Shown piece after piece: positions 15,533-24,474 of a stretch of 41,192 bases of DNA (its first letter is position 1; every line of letters begins with the position of its first letter). The notes under the pieces are model-generated. The model searched no databases. It saw only the letters and a list, made by a program, of their open reading frames with translations, and was not told the DNA's origin. This DNA comes from Selenomonadaceae bacterium (GTDB lineage Bacteria; Bacillota; Negativicutes; Selenomonadales; Selenomonadaceae). The stretch lies in contig JAFRSO010000022.1 in the NCBI GenBank assembly GCA_017427545.1, forward strand, positions 1 to 41,192, given 5' to 3'. The position numbers and the translations under genes were made by a program.

Positions 15533-16798
15533 TTGGAAAGATTGATTATAAAAGGCGGCAATCGATTGAGCGGCACCGTAAAAATCAGCGGCGCAAAAAA
15601 TGCCGTGCTCCCTGTCATTGCGGCGACGCTCCTCGGTCAAGACAGGGAGACTTGTTTGGACGAAGTACCTAACCTTGATGACGTTCGCACAATCAGTGAA
15701 GTTTTGCGGACTCTCGGCGTTAAAGTTCGTCATGAACCCGAAAACGGAAAACTTTTTGTCGACGCAACGTCGATTGAAAATATAACAGCACCTTACGACC
15801 TCGTGCGGAGAATGCGGGCGTCATTTCTGATAATCGGGCCGTTACTCGCAAGATTAGGTTCGGCGAAAATTTCACTGCCGGGCGGTTGTGCGATTGGAAC
15901 TCGTCCGATTGATTTGCACTTGAAAGGCTTTGAGGCTCTCGGAGCAAAAATTTCTATCGGGCACGGCTACATTGAGGCGGTTGCCCCCGAAGGTTTGAAG
16001 GGCGCGCAGATTTATCTTGACTTCCCAAGCGTCGGCGCGACGGAAAATATTTTAATGGCGGCGTCAATGGCGGAAGGTCAAACGGTTATTGAAAATCCCG
16101 CTCAAGAACCGGAGATTGTCGACTTGGCAAATTATCTGAACATCATGGGCGCAAAAATTCGCGGCGCAGGTACAAACGTCATCAAGGTTGAGGGCGCGAA
16201 AAAATTAATTGCCCGCGACTACACGATTATTCCCGACCGAATCGAGGCGGGTACTTACATGATTGCGGCCGCAATGACTCGCGGTGATGTTTACATTGCC
16301 AACGCCATCAGCGAACACCTCAAGCCCGTTATCGCCAAACTCAAAGAGGCGGGCGTTAAGGTTATCGAGGACGTGGACGGAATCAGAGTTATTTGCGACC
16401 GTCGTCCAAAAGCCGTCGACATTAAAACTTTACCTTATCCCGGCTTCCCGACTGATATGCAAGCTCAATTTATGGCTATGCTGACAATTTCGCAAGGTAC
16501 CAGCATGGTCACGGAAACTGTTTTTGAAAATCGTTTTATGCACGTTGACGAACTGCGACGCATGGGCGCGAGGATTAAAATTGACGGGCGCACTTCCGTT
16601 GTCGAAGGGCAGGAGAAATTGACGGGCTGTCAAGTCAAGGCCACCGATCTCCGCGCAGGTGCAGCAATCGTATTGGCGGCTCTCGTTGCCGAAGGTGAAA
16701 CGCAAGTCGGTTACATTCATCACATCGACCGCGGCTATGATAATCTCGTCCAAAAACTTGTAAATCTCGGCGCGGACATCAAACGCGTTGACAGATAA
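15533..16798 (+). CDS. murA: UDP-N-acetylglucosamine 1-carboxyvinyltransferase
   Basis: A 421-aa cytoplasmic enzyme catalysing the first committed step of peptidoglycan synthesis: transfer of enolpyruvate from PEP to UDP-GlcNAc. Lys22-Asn23 in GAKNAVLP is present. The catalytic loop is [11 protein letters not shown] with Cys119, the residue alkylated by fosfomycin. Length is normal for MurA. The start is TTG 15533 behind AAGGAGG with 9-nt spacing. Confidence 0.96.
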   Translation: MERLIIKGGNRLSGTVKISGAKNAVLPVIAATLLGQDRETCLDEVPNLDDVRTISEVLRTLGVKVRHEPENGKLFVDATSIENITAPYDLVRRMRASFLIIGPLLARLGSAKISLPGGCAIGTRPIDLHLKGFEALGAKISIGHGYIEAVAPEGLKGAQIYLDFPSVGATENILMAASMAEGQTVIENPAQEPEIVDLANYLNIMGAKIRGAGTNVIKVEGAKKLIARDYTIIPDRIEAGTYMIAAAMTRGDVYIANAISEHLKPVIAKLKEAGVKVIEDVDGIRVICDRRPKAVDIKTLPYPGFPTDMQAQFMAMLTISQGTSMVTETVFENRFMHVDELRRMGARIKIDGRTSVVEGQEKLTGCQVKATDLRAGAAIVLAALVAEGETQVGYIHHIDRGYDNLVQKLVNLGADIKRVDR

Positions 16799-16804
16799 AA
16801 AATT

Positions 16805-16830
16805 CGGCTGTCGCTTAAGGCAGTCGTTTT
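16805..16830 (+). terminator. Weak terminator-like hairpin after murA
   Basis: CGGCTG (16805-16810) pairs with CAGTCG (16821-16826) with one G-U pair, followed by TTTT and a second T-rich patch. The 10-nt loop and 6-bp stem make it weak, so read-through into ilvB is likely. Confidence 0.4.
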
Positions 16831-16857
16831 GCTTTTCATAACGGGAGGAAAATTTTT

Positions 16858-18528
16858 ATGATGATGACAGGCGCAAGGGCAATCGTCGAATGTCTGCGCG
16901 AACGGGGCGTTGATATGATTTTCGGCTACCCCGGCGGAATGATTTTGCCAATGTACGACGCCCTTGTTGACGAAAAAGAAATCAAACAAATCTTGGTGAC
17001 GCATGAACAAAATGCGGCTCATGCGGCGGACGGTTATGCTCGTGCGACGGGTAAAGTCGGCGTATGCATGGCGACATCAGGGCCGGGTGCGACAAATTTA
17101 GTCACGGGAATTGCTACGGCATTCATGGACTCAATACCGCTCGTGGCGATAACGGCGCAAGTCGACACCGCATTATTCGGACGCGACGCTTTCCAAGAAA
17201 TCGACATGCTTGATATAACAATGCCCGTCACGAAACATAATTTCAAAGTCAAAGAGGCGCGGCTGCTCGTTCCGACAATTCGTCAGGCATTTGAAATTGC
17301 AATGAGCGGGCGCAGAGGCCCGGTACTCGTCGACGTGCCCAGAGATATTTTTTTCGCGGAGGTAGATTATCGTCCGCAAGAAGTCAAAGAAAAAATTTCT
17401 GCTCAACCGGACGCGGACTTCATCATTTGTGCGGCGGAGGCGGCTGAAGAAATTGCCAAGGCTGAACGTCCCGCGGTTATCGTCGGCGGAGGTGCAATTT
17501 CAGCGGGCGCGTCAAAAGAAATTATCGCCTTCATTGAGAAATTTAATCTGCCCGTCGTCAACACGCTCATGGGCATTGGAGCCGTCCCCAGAAGTCATCC
17601 GCAGAATTTGGGCTTTGCAGGTATGCACGGCAAGAAGGCTGCCAATCACGCAATCGCGGCAGCGGATTTGGTTATAGCTATCGGCTCTCGATTCGGTGAC
17701 CGTCAAACCGGCAACGTCGCTAAATACACGCGCTCGAAAAAATTTATTCACATTGACATTGATCCCGCCGAAATCGACAAAAATATTGGGGGCAGTCTCG
17801 GACTCGCGGGAAATATGCAAGTCATCTTGAAACTTTTAATGCGTCACGAGGCAAGTAAACCGCGCGTCGATTGGTGGCGGCAGATTGAAAGTTGGCAGGA
17901 AGAATACGACTACGATTATCAGGTTGAGCGGCTGACGGTTCCTTGGGCGATGCATCAAATTGCCAAAAAGACTGCGGGAAAAAATTTTGCATACGCCACG
18001 GACGTCGGTCAACATCAAATGTGGGCGGCATTGCATTTGCATGTTGAGGAGCCGCGCACGTGGTTTACTTCCGGCGGATTGGGCACAATGGGTTTCGGAC
18101 TTCCCGCGGCAATGGGTGCTCAACTTGCTTACGGGAAAAATCGACGCGTCATTTCAGTCAGCGGCGACGGCGGAATTAAAATGACGGGCAATGAATTTTA
18201 CACAATCGCCCGCCTCAAGCTTCCGATAATTTCGTTGATTGTCAACAACACAAGCCTCGGCATGATTCGCCAGCTGCAGAAAGTTTTTTACAAGGAACGC
18301 TACATTGCCTGCGAATTGGATTATCCGATGGATTATGTCGGCTACGCACAAAGTTTCGGCATTAAGGCGGAGGCAGTCTCTACTCAAGAAGATTTTGCCC
18401 ACGCGCTGAACAAAGCCCTTGATGATACGGAAAATCCGCGGGTCATTGTGCTCAATGTCTGGCGCAGTTTCGTTGAGCCGATGACTAAGGGCGGCGCGAA
18501 TATAAATGAGTTTGTCGAGTTTAAATGA
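16858..18528 (+). CDS. ilvB: Acetolactate synthase, catalytic (large) subunit
   Basis: A 556-aa ThDP enzyme that condenses pyruvate (or pyruvate with 2-ketobutyrate) to acetolactate or acetohydroxybutyrate in branched-chain amino acid synthesis. The ThDP-activating Glu50 is in THEQNAAHAADGYARA. The AFQEIDMLDIT segment is typical of IlvB. The C-terminal ThDP/Mg motif GDGG-26-NN is present. Three ATG codons start at 16858; the first follows GGGAGG. No regulatory small subunit (ilvN) or other ilv gene follows; the next gene is convergent, 11 nt away. A catabolic AlsS is less likely given the anabolic-type motifs. Confidence 0.92.
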   Translation: MMMTGARAIVECLRERGVDMIFGYPGGMILPMYDALVDEKEIKQILVTHEQNAAHAADGYARATGKVGVCMATSGPGATNLVTGIATAFMDSIPLVAITAQVDTALFGRDAFQEIDMLDITMPVTKHNFKVKEARLLVPTIRQAFEIAMSGRRGPVLVDVPRDIFFAEVDYRPQEVKEKISAQPDADFIICAAEAAEEIAKAERPAVIVGGGAISAGASKEIIAFIEKFNLPVVNTLMGIGAVPRSHPQNLGFAGMHGKKAANHAIAAADLVIAIGSRFGDRQTGNVAKYTRSKKFIHIDIDPAEIDKNIGGSLGLAGNMQVILKLLMRHEASKPRVDWWRQIESWQEEYDYDYQVERLTVPWAMHQIAKKTAGKNFAYATDVGQHQMWAALHLHVEEPRTWFTSGGLGTMGFGLPAAMGAQLAYGKNRRVISVSGDGGIKMTGNEFYTIARLKLPIISLIVNNTSLGMIRQLQKVFYKERYIACELDYPMDYVGYAQSFGIKAEAVSTQEDFAHALNKALDDTENPRVIVLNVWRSFVEPMTKGGANINEFVEFK

Positions 18529-18539
18529 GGAAGAAATTT

Positions 18540-20290
18540 TTATTCGTCTTTAATATAGGGTTGTTGATTATAAATTCTTGGGAGCGATGAATCAAATCGG
18601 GCGTTTAAAATACTTTTTTCCGGTTCAAAGGAAGTCGTGCGAATATCTAACAGGTCAAGCAATGCATGAATCAAATAATCTGTGCGATAGGGTCGGTCGA
18701 GTGCGGCATTGAGCGCGGAAATTTTTTCCGGATAACTTTGGCGAAATTTTTTTGACGCCCAAATAATCGCAGGAATTTCTATCATGTTGCGATTGCCGCT
18801 TTCTTCCATTGAATGACCGGCAAATTCGCGGCCGTTCTCAAAAACTTCTTCGCCATGATCGGAAATGTAAATTATCACAGCATCTTTTTCCTCAAAGCGG
18901 CGAATAATTTCATTGACTATAAAATCATTGTACAAGACAGCATTATCATATTCGGCGGTAAAAGTTCTTCCTTCCAAAGTCGGCTTATCTTCGTCGTCAG
19001 GCGTGAATTTTGCAAACTCGTTGGGATAACGTTCGTTATAATGGAGTGTGTGCCGTATAAGTGAATAACCAGAAAATTTTTTTCATAGGCGCGGGAAATA
19101 AATTCGTCCAGCGCGGGAAGTAAAGTCGCGTCAAATTCGCGTTTAAAGGAGAATTTTTCTTTTGGCTCAACAAAAAATTCCTCATCACATCTTTTGCCAT
19201 AAATCCTGTCAAGATTGCCCCAAAAACCTACGGGACTTTGATTTGACAACCAAACCGTGTGATAATTTGCGCGGCGCAGGATATCAAAAATATTTGCGTG
19301 ACGATACCATTCGACGTTATCATCTTTTTCGGCGAATGTAAAAATTTTTTCCATTGCCGCCATAGTGTAATTGGCGCAAGAGATTGTATCGGTCAACTTG
19401 AAAATTTCTCCGTGTTCATTGCGTAAATCCAAAAGCGGCGTCGTCGGAAGTTTATAGCCGTATAAGCTCATGTGATTTCTTGTAGTCGCCTCGCCCAAAA
19501 TCAAAATAACATATGGCACGGAAGAATTATCGGAAAGGATTTTTTCAGCCTCCGCTTGACTGTCCAGTTCAATCAAAATTTTCGGCTCGTCGCCTATCGA
19601 ATCAAATGCTTCAACGCAACGAGAAATATTCCGCCCTAAAGTAGTTTTTTGAAAAACTATTTCCGTCTGCTTAAATAAAATGCTGGTAACGGCCCAAACA
19701 ATTGTCCCGCACCAAAATAAAATAATCGGCAAGAAAATAATCAACAGGTCTATACTGAAACGCTTGAGCCTTTCTTCGGAACGATTGAGAAAAAATTTCT
19801 TAAGACCTTTGCTCAACGCCACGATTGCCGCAATAAAAAAAATTACTCCAAAGATTACGGGAAAAGTCAGGACGTAGTTGCTTAGAAAGTCTTTTGTTTC
19901 CGAAGGATTTGTGCCCATTACGATTTGAATCATGTTGACATGCAATACGAGATTGAATTTGTGGAGCAGAAAAATATCCGTCACAAAAAATATTGCGAAT
20001 AAAACTATCAAGATTGTCTGCAGAAAAAATTTTATTCGGAGGTGATTTTTAAGCAAAAGATTTATTGCGACGCAGAACAATAAAATAAAAAATGTTCCTT
20101 GCCAAAAATTCGGCATAGCATTTGAAAAGCTTTCGTTGAAAGGAATTATTCTGCCACCGTAAAAAAATTCTTGAATGAAGATAGGAAGATTTAAAATCGT
20201 AAGCATGACAAAGAACCGGCCGTCTTCGCGGAGCAATATGCTTCCCCTTTGACCGATAGTATTAAAAAATTTTTTAATTACTTTTAACAA
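18540..20290 (-). pseudogene. Phosphoethanolamine transferase (EptA/CptA-like), interrupted by a frameshift
   Basis: The sulfatase-fold enzyme family adds phosphoethanolamine from phosphatidylethanolamine to lipid A or LPS core. The 5' part (TTG 20290, AAGGAG upstream) encodes about five membrane helices and then the periplasmic domain with GEATTRNHMSLYGY, carrying the Thr nucleophile near 269-270. At GTHS, where the family continues HYNERYP, the frame shifts. Recovering HYNERYPNEFAKF requires a different frame from about 19043-19045. The remainder, with YDNAVLYNDF and the metal-binding ISDHGEE, is read in that second frame to 18540. The simplest event is loss of one C from a CCC run (TCCCAT to TCCAT). 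It could be a real pseudogene, phase variation or a sequencing error. Confidence 0.85.
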
Positions 20291-20367
20291 AATGAAATCA
20301 CTCCTTCCGAAGAAATTTTATATTTTTCTTTTTGTAAATGCAAGTAAATCAAAATGAGGTGTTGCCA

Positions 20368-21297
20368 ATGAAAAAATTTTTAGCCGTGATGATGTTCGCG
20401 TTGATGTTGACGACGACGGCGCGGGCTGCGGAATTTGAAATGGTCGAATATTCCGCGCAAGTCAAGTTGCAATGGCTGGCGGCGGCAGGTATTCCCGAAG
20501 CTCAAAAATTTTTAAAGCTGATTGATCGACCGGTTTTCTTCACGGCAGATAATCTGAACGACTTCGAGAGAATCGAATTGACTAACGCGCTTTTCCAAGA
20601 GTTGAATTACGCCGCCGCGATTGAATTTGTCCGCCAAAATAATTCTAAGAACGTCATGGATTTGGCTTGCAGTCTTTCACCGCGACCAATGATTTTGGGC
20701 GAAGACGGGCGCAAGGTTATTGTCGGTGAGTTGCAGACGGTTTGTCTTATCGGCGATTGGTGCCTTGAAGAATTCGGTAGCAAGAAGGCCATAAAAAATG
20801 TTGAGTACACTTCGTTTTGGCTTCAAGATAAGGCCGGCATGATGGCCGCTGCCGACAAGCTCAAGGGCGAAATTTGCATTATTGAGCAGGGCGTCATGAT
20901 TTATCTTGCCGATGACGTTCGCGCCCAAATGTATGAAAATCTCCGCGACGTCCTTAAAAAGCATGGCGGCTGTCTGATAACTTCCGACTTCACGCAAAAA
21001 AAATATTTCACGGACGTTGCGGCGGCTCTCTACGGTGAGGCGGAAGCTCCGACGATTTACGCCGAGACTAAAGCAATGTACGAAAATGTTTTTGGCGACA
21101 AAATTTCCGATGAAACTTTGCAAGATGAGCAAGAAGCTATTGATTTCTTGAAGACGCACGGACTTGTTGCAAGGAAAGTTCCGCTTTTCAACAGGCCGCC
21201 GAAACTCAATGTCAGCAAGAAACTCACTGCCGAACAGCTTGCCAAAGTCAATGAAGTTGCCGCAAAAAATTATCTTTGGGTAATCACCGCGCTTTAA
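20368..21297 (+). CDS. Exported protein resembling class I methyltransferases of the COG3315/PPM group
   Basis: A 309-aa protein starting at ATG 20368 behind GAGGTG. Residues 1-20 form a classical signal peptide (MKKFLAVMMF..., ending ARA). The mature part has a pattern resembling leucine-carboxyl/polyketide O-methyltransferases: 'NVMDLACSLSPR' near 96-107 in the SAM-motif I position, and 'IIEQGVMIYLADDVRAQMYENL' near 170-190. The glycine-rich SAM loop is weakened (ACSLSPR instead of GCGLxxR). Methyltransferases of this group are normally cytoplasmic, so the signal peptide is odd. Function is unknown. It is divergent from the phosphoethanolamine transferase gene and followed by a terminator. 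Confidence 0.6.
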   Translation: MKKFLAVMMFALMLTTTARAAEFEMVEYSAQVKLQWLAAAGIPEAQKFLKLIDRPVFFTADNLNDFERIELTNALFQELNYAAAIEFVRQNNSKNVMDLACSLSPRPMILGEDGRKVIVGELQTVCLIGDWCLEEFGSKKAIKNVEYTSFWLQDKAGMMAAADKLKGEICIIEQGVMIYLADDVRAQMYENLRDVLKKHGGCLITSDFTQKKYFTDVAAALYGEAEAPTIYAETKAMYENVFGDKISDETLQDEQEAIDFLKTHGLVARKVPLFNRPPKLNVSKKLTAEQLAKVNEVAAKNYLWVITAL

Positions 21298-21309
21298 AAA
21301 ATTTTTCAA

Positions 21310-21337
21310 CCTCTCCGTATGTGGAGGGGATTTTTTT
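21310..21337 (+). terminator. Intrinsic terminator
   Basis: CCTCTCC (21310-21316) pairs with GGAGGGG (21323-21329) with one G-U pair around a 6-nt loop. A 7-T run follows. Confidence 0.85.
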
Positions 21338-21376
21338 GCCTTGAGTAAACTCCTCAAGAAAAATATTTTTTTTACA

Positions 21377-21405
21377 TTGACGTTGAAACTTTCTGAAAGT
21401 ATAAT
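21377..21405 (+). promoter_or_regulatory. Promoter of the sugar PTS gene with a palindromic operator candidate in the spacer
   Basis: TTGACG (21377-21382), a 17-bp spacer and TATAAT (21400-21405). The perfect 13-bp palindrome ACTTTC-T-GAAAGT (21388-21400) fills most of the spacer. A repressor bound there would block RNA polymerase. No regulator gene is adjacent. Confidence 0.75.
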
Positions 21406-21464
21406 CTAAGCGGTTTTACAAAATTTTTTTTATGGGTTTTAAATCTAGGAGGGTGTGGTTTTTT

Positions 21465-23390
21465 ATGGCAAAAGACATCCGAATAAGCAGCCCGCTGAAC
21501 GGTAAGTTAGTGCCGTTGAATACAATCAACGACCCCGTTTTTGCGAGCGGCGCAATGGGACGCGGTATCGCTGTCCAGGATCCGAAGGGGCAAGTTTTCT
21601 CGCCGTTCGACGGTGAAATTACTGTCTTCTTCCCGACAGGACACGCAATCGGTCTCAAGTCGGATGACGGTATTGAACTGCTGATTCACGTCGGCATGGA
21701 TACCGTCAAAATGAACGGCGAAGGCTTCACGCCTAAAGCAGAGGCGGGCGACAAGATTAAACGCGGTCAGCTCCTGCTTGAATTTAGCCCTGAAGCCATC
21801 AAGAAAGCGGGTTTCGAGACGACGACGCCGGTTGTTGTCACGAATCACGCGGACTTCGGCGACATTACGATTGAGCTTGACGGTCAAGAGGTCACTGCAA
21901 AGGCTCCTGCTGAAGAGGCCAGTGCAGGTCCGGTCGAAAAGGATGCGGATGACTCTCAATATGACGGTCTGCCCGATGAAGAGCGCGTCGCCAAACTCAT
22001 CATGAAGTACGTCGGCGGCCCCGACAACGTCCGCACTGCTGAACACTGCGCAACGCGTCTGCGCCTGATTGTCAACGATAAGTCGAAGATCCAAGAGAAA
22101 AAGGTCGAGAATATCGAAGGCGTCAAAGGTCAATTCTTCGCGGCTCAACAGTATCAGATTATCTGCGGCACGGGCTTTGTCGACAAAGTTACGGAGGAAT
22201 TTATCAAGCTCAAACCGTCCCTGGCGGGCGGCGGCGGTAAAGAGGCCGCTTATGCCGAAATGAGTTTGATGCAGAAAATTTCCCGTACTCTCGGTGACGT
22301 TTTCGTCCCGATTATCCCCGTCCTCGTCGCAACAGGTCTTTTCATGGGTGCCCGCGGTGCTATTCTTTCACTCGGCAGCGAATGGGATCCCAACTTCTTG
22401 TTGATGACGCAGGTTTTGACTGATACGGCATTTGCATTCTTGCCGGCATTGGTCTGCTGGTCGACGATGAACAAATTCGGCGGCACAGCAGTTATCGGTA
22501 TCGTTTTAGGTTTAATGCTCGTCTTCCCCGGCTTGCCGAATGCGTATGTCGTCGGTGGCTCGGCGGCAGAAATTGCCGAAAAAGGTCTCACATGGGTTGA
22601 GGCGTCTGCCATGCCCGAATATGCAGGAAAAACACCTATTCCGCTCGATTTGGGCTTTGTGACAATTCCGCTCGTCGGCTATCAAGGCTCGGTTCTCCCT
22701 GCACTTGTTCTCGGTATCTTCGCGGCTAAATTCCAGCAATTCTTGAAAACTTTTATCCCCGATATGATTGACCTCATCGTTACCCCGTTCCTCACGTTGA
22801 CTGTCTCGATGGCTCTCGGATTCCTCGTTGTCGGCCCGATCATGCACGGTTTGGAACAAGTTGTCTTCGGTGCAGTTCAAAACTTCTTGACGATTCCTGT
22901 CGTCGGCGGTTTGATTATCGGCGGCTTGCAACAGGTTATCGTTATCTTCGGTGTTCACCACGTCTTCAGCGCGTTGGAAATTTACCTCCTCTCGACGCAA
23001 GGTTCCGACCCCTTCAACGCGATTATCACTTGCGCGACGATTGCTCAAGGTGGTGCGGCATTGGCAGTTTCCCTCAAAACTCAAGATCCGCGTAAACGTG
23101 CCCTTTATATCTCCTCGACAGTTCCCGCATTCTTGGGTATCACCGAACCTGCTATCTTCGGTATCAACCTCCGCCTCATGAAACCCTTTATGTTCGGTTG
23201 CGTAGGCGGTGCGGCCGGCGGTGCAGTTTCCAGCTTCCTCGGATTGGCCGGTACCGGTATGGGCATCACGGTTCTGCCCGGTATGCTCCTCTACATGAAC
23301 GGTCAAATTGTCCAGTACATCATAGTCAACTTAATCGCCTTTGCAGTCGGTTTTGCCTTGACTTACGTACTCTTTAAGCACGACGAATAA
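21465..23390 (+). CDS. PTS sugar transporter, fused IIA-IIB-IIC, probably sucrose-specific
   Basis: A 641-aa inner-membrane phosphotransferase permease of the glucose-glucoside superfamily, which imports and phosphorylates a sugar. Residues 1-150 are a Crr-like IIA domain with TGHAIG (His60) and the phosphorylated His75 in LLIHVGMDTV. A linker leads to IIB (about 172-250) with the phosphorylated Cys195 in AEHCATRLRL. The IIC domain (about 270-641) has about ten membrane helices. The order A-B-C is unusual; the known fusions are mostly B-C-A. ATG 21465 follows AGGAGGG. The GH32 gene downstream points to sucrose or another fructoside. An upstream in-frame ATG at 21432 lies before the ribosome binding site and is rejected. 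Confidence 0.9.
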   Translation: MAKDIRISSPLNGKLVPLNTINDPVFASGAMGRGIAVQDPKGQVFSPFDGEITVFFPTGHAIGLKSDDGIELLIHVGMDTVKMNGEGFTPKAEAGDKIKRGQLLLEFSPEAIKKAGFETTTPVVVTNHADFGDITIELDGQEVTAKAPAEEASAGPVEKDADDSQYDGLPDEERVAKLIMKYVGGPDNVRTAEHCATRLRLIVNDKSKIQEKKVENIEGVKGQFFAAQQYQIICGTGFVDKVTEEFIKLKPSLAGGGGKEAAYAEMSLMQKISRTLGDVFVPIIPVLVATGLFMGARGAILSLGSEWDPNFLLMTQVLTDTAFAFLPALVCWSTMNKFGGTAVIGIVLGLMLVFPGLPNAYVVGGSAAEIAEKGLTWVEASAMPEYAGKTPIPLDLGFVTIPLVGYQGSVLPALVLGIFAAKFQQFLKTFIPDMIDLIVTPFLTLTVSMALGFLVVGPIMHGLEQVVFGAVQNFLTIPVVGGLIIGGLQQVIVIFGVHHVFSALEIYLLSTQGSDPFNAIITCATIAQGGAALAVSLKTQDPRKRALYISSTVPAFLGITEPAIFGINLRLMKPFMFGCVGGAAGGAVSSFLGLAGTGMGITVLPGMLLYMNGQIVQYIIVNLIAFAVGFALTYVLFKHDE

Positions 23391-23408
23391 TCGACAATTC
23401 CGTTTCTT

Positions 23409-23478
23409 AAGGAACAAGGAATAAGGAATAAGGAACAAGTTAAAATCCTTTTCCTTACCACTTGTTCCTTATTCCTTT
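23409..23478. repeat. Heptad element 7 (AAGGAAC/AAGGAAT ... TTCCTTA), 70 nt
   Basis: Ten phased 7-nt units. AAGGAATAAGGAACAAGT (23423-23440) is perfectly complementary to 23460-23477, an 18-bp stem with a 19-nt loop. Because the arms are periodic, the stem can also pair in registers shifted by 7 nt. It lies 18 nt after the PTS stop and could end or stabilise that transcript. Confidence 0.95.
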
Positions 23479-23523
23479 CACCATAAATGCCGCCTATATC
23501 CCAGCCGTCAGGAGGTGTTTACC

Positions 23524-23871
23524 ATGACCGAACAGGAAAAAATCAATGAAAATCTTCAGCGGCAAATTGATGCGCAAAATGCACGAATCGACAATGTGCT
23601 GACCAAGGTTGATACAATTATTGGTGAAATGCGCGACCGTGATAATCAGCGGGCGGCTGAAATTATGGAAATGCGTCAAAGGCAGGAAGCCGCTCAAGCT
23701 AAACACGATGCTGAAATGAAAGAAATGAATCAACGTTTCTATTCAAAATTCGACGCAATGGATGCAAAAATCGAAGGCATTGGTAATCACGTCCGAAATC
23801 TGGTGTGGACTTCAATGGCGGCTATCGGCGCAATGGTCGTTACGGTTATAATCTCCTTGTTAAGAAATTGA
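23524..23871 (+). CDS. Coiled-coil protein with a C-terminal membrane anchor (copy 1 of 3)
   Basis: A 115-aa protein: a highly charged helical, coiled-coil-forming body (about 1-90, rich in Gln, Glu, Arg and Met) and one C-terminal hydrophobic helix (about 96-112, ending SLLRN). It has no signal peptide and is expected to be tail-anchored with its body in the cytoplasm. The ribosome binding site AGGAGGTG precedes ATG 23524; an in-frame GTG at 23515 lies inside that site. It is the longest and most diverged of three tandem paralogues between the sugar PTS and GH32 genes. No function recognised; the shape recalls small holin-accessory or membrane-scaffold proteins but nothing more specific. Confidence 0.8.
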   Translation: MTEQEKINENLQRQIDAQNARIDNVLTKVDTIIGEMRDRDNQRAAEIMEMRQRQEAAQAKHDAEMKEMNQRFYSKFDAMDAKIEGIGNHVRNLVWTSMAAIGAMVVTVIISLLRN

Positions 23872-23884
23872 GGAGGTGTTTACC

Positions 23885-24145
23885 ATGACCGATCAGGAAA
23901 AAATCAATGCGGAAGTCCAAACAAAGCTTGCCTTGCAGGACGCGAAATTTAATATGTTTATGCAAGAAATGCGCGACCGTGACAATCAGCGGGCAGAGGA
24001 CATGCGCGAAATTCGGACGAGTATCAGCAACATGCAAAATCGTATCGACGATATGGGAAAACACGTCCGCAACTTATCGGTAACGGCTATGGCGGCTATC
24101 GGCGCAATGGTCGTTACGGTGATAATCTCCTTGTTAAGAAATTGA
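23885..24145 (+). CDS. Coiled-coil protein with a C-terminal membrane anchor (copy 2 of 3)
   Basis: An 86-aa paralogue of the preceding gene. It has a charged coiled-coil body to about residue 62, a MGKHVRNLSVTAMAA hinge, and a C-terminal membrane helix ending SLLRN. AGGAGGTG precedes ATG 23885, 13 nt after the previous stop. Its C-terminal 25 residues nearly match copy 1 and its first 20 match copy 3, consistent with unequal recombination. Function unknown. Confidence 0.8.
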   Translation: MTDQEKINAEVQTKLALQDAKFNMFMQEMRDRDNQRAEDMREIRTSISNMQNRIDDMGKHVRNLSVTAMAAIGAMVVTVIISLLRN

Positions 24146-24158
24146 GGAGGTGTTTACC

Positions 24159-24461
24159 ATGACCGATCAGGAAAAAATCAATGCGGAAGTCCAAACAAAG
24201 CTTGCATTGCAGGACGCAAAATTTAATGCGTTCGTCGATGAAATGCGCGAATTCAAAACAGAAATGCGCGACCGCGATAATCAGCGGGCAGAAGACATGC
24301 GCGAAATTCGGACGAGTATCAGCAACATGCAAAATCGTATCGACGATATGGGAAAACACGTCCGCAACTTATCGGTAACGGCTATGGCGGCCGTCGGCGG
24401 CATGGCAGTTGCTGTCGGCGCAATGATCGTTACAGTTATATATTCCATTTTTAAAAGTTAA
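24159..24461 (+). CDS. Coiled-coil protein with a C-terminal membrane anchor (copy 3 of 3)
   Basis: A 100-aa paralogue. The N-terminus to about residue 23 is the same as copy 2. Then an insertion duplicates the 'EMRD/EMRE' motif, followed by the shared coiled coil and a longer, glycine- and alanine-rich membrane helix (MAAVGGMAVAVGAMIVTVIYSIF). The same strong ribosome binding site is 13 nt after copy 2. The GH32 gene starts 13 nt downstream with its own AAGGAGG, so the trio sits inside the sugar-utilisation unit. Function unknown. Confidence 0.8.
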   Translation: MTDQEKINAEVQTKLALQDAKFNAFVDEMREFKTEMRDRDNQRAEDMREIRTSISNMQNRIDDMGKHVRNLSVTAMAAVGGMAVAVGAMIVTVIYSIFKS

Positions 24462-24474
24462 AGGAGGAGTTTTT

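Larger units (their letters stand above)
23872..24461 (+). repeat. Recent tandem gene duplication (coiled-coil copies 2 and 3)
   Basis: The segments starting near 23872 and 24146 are almost identical, from the ribosome binding site (AGGAGGTGTTTACC) through codons for the first 20 or so residues. They are again near-identical through the MREIRTSISNMQNRI region. The junction sequence around 23861-23895 recurs around 24131-24169. Copy 3 carries an in-frame insertion (EFKTEMRDR region) and a longer membrane segment. Confidence 0.9.

Noticed and set aside
22512..23306. A 264-codon minus-strand frame inside the PTS gene
   Set aside because: Its translation is a highly charged, low-complexity mirror of a membrane domain, typical of an antisense artefact.
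23409..23478. Interpreting the 18-bp heptad hairpin as a plain intrinsic terminator
   Set aside because: It is A/T-rich, has no T-run after the stem and shares the period-7 layout of the other elements, so it is listed as a repeat.
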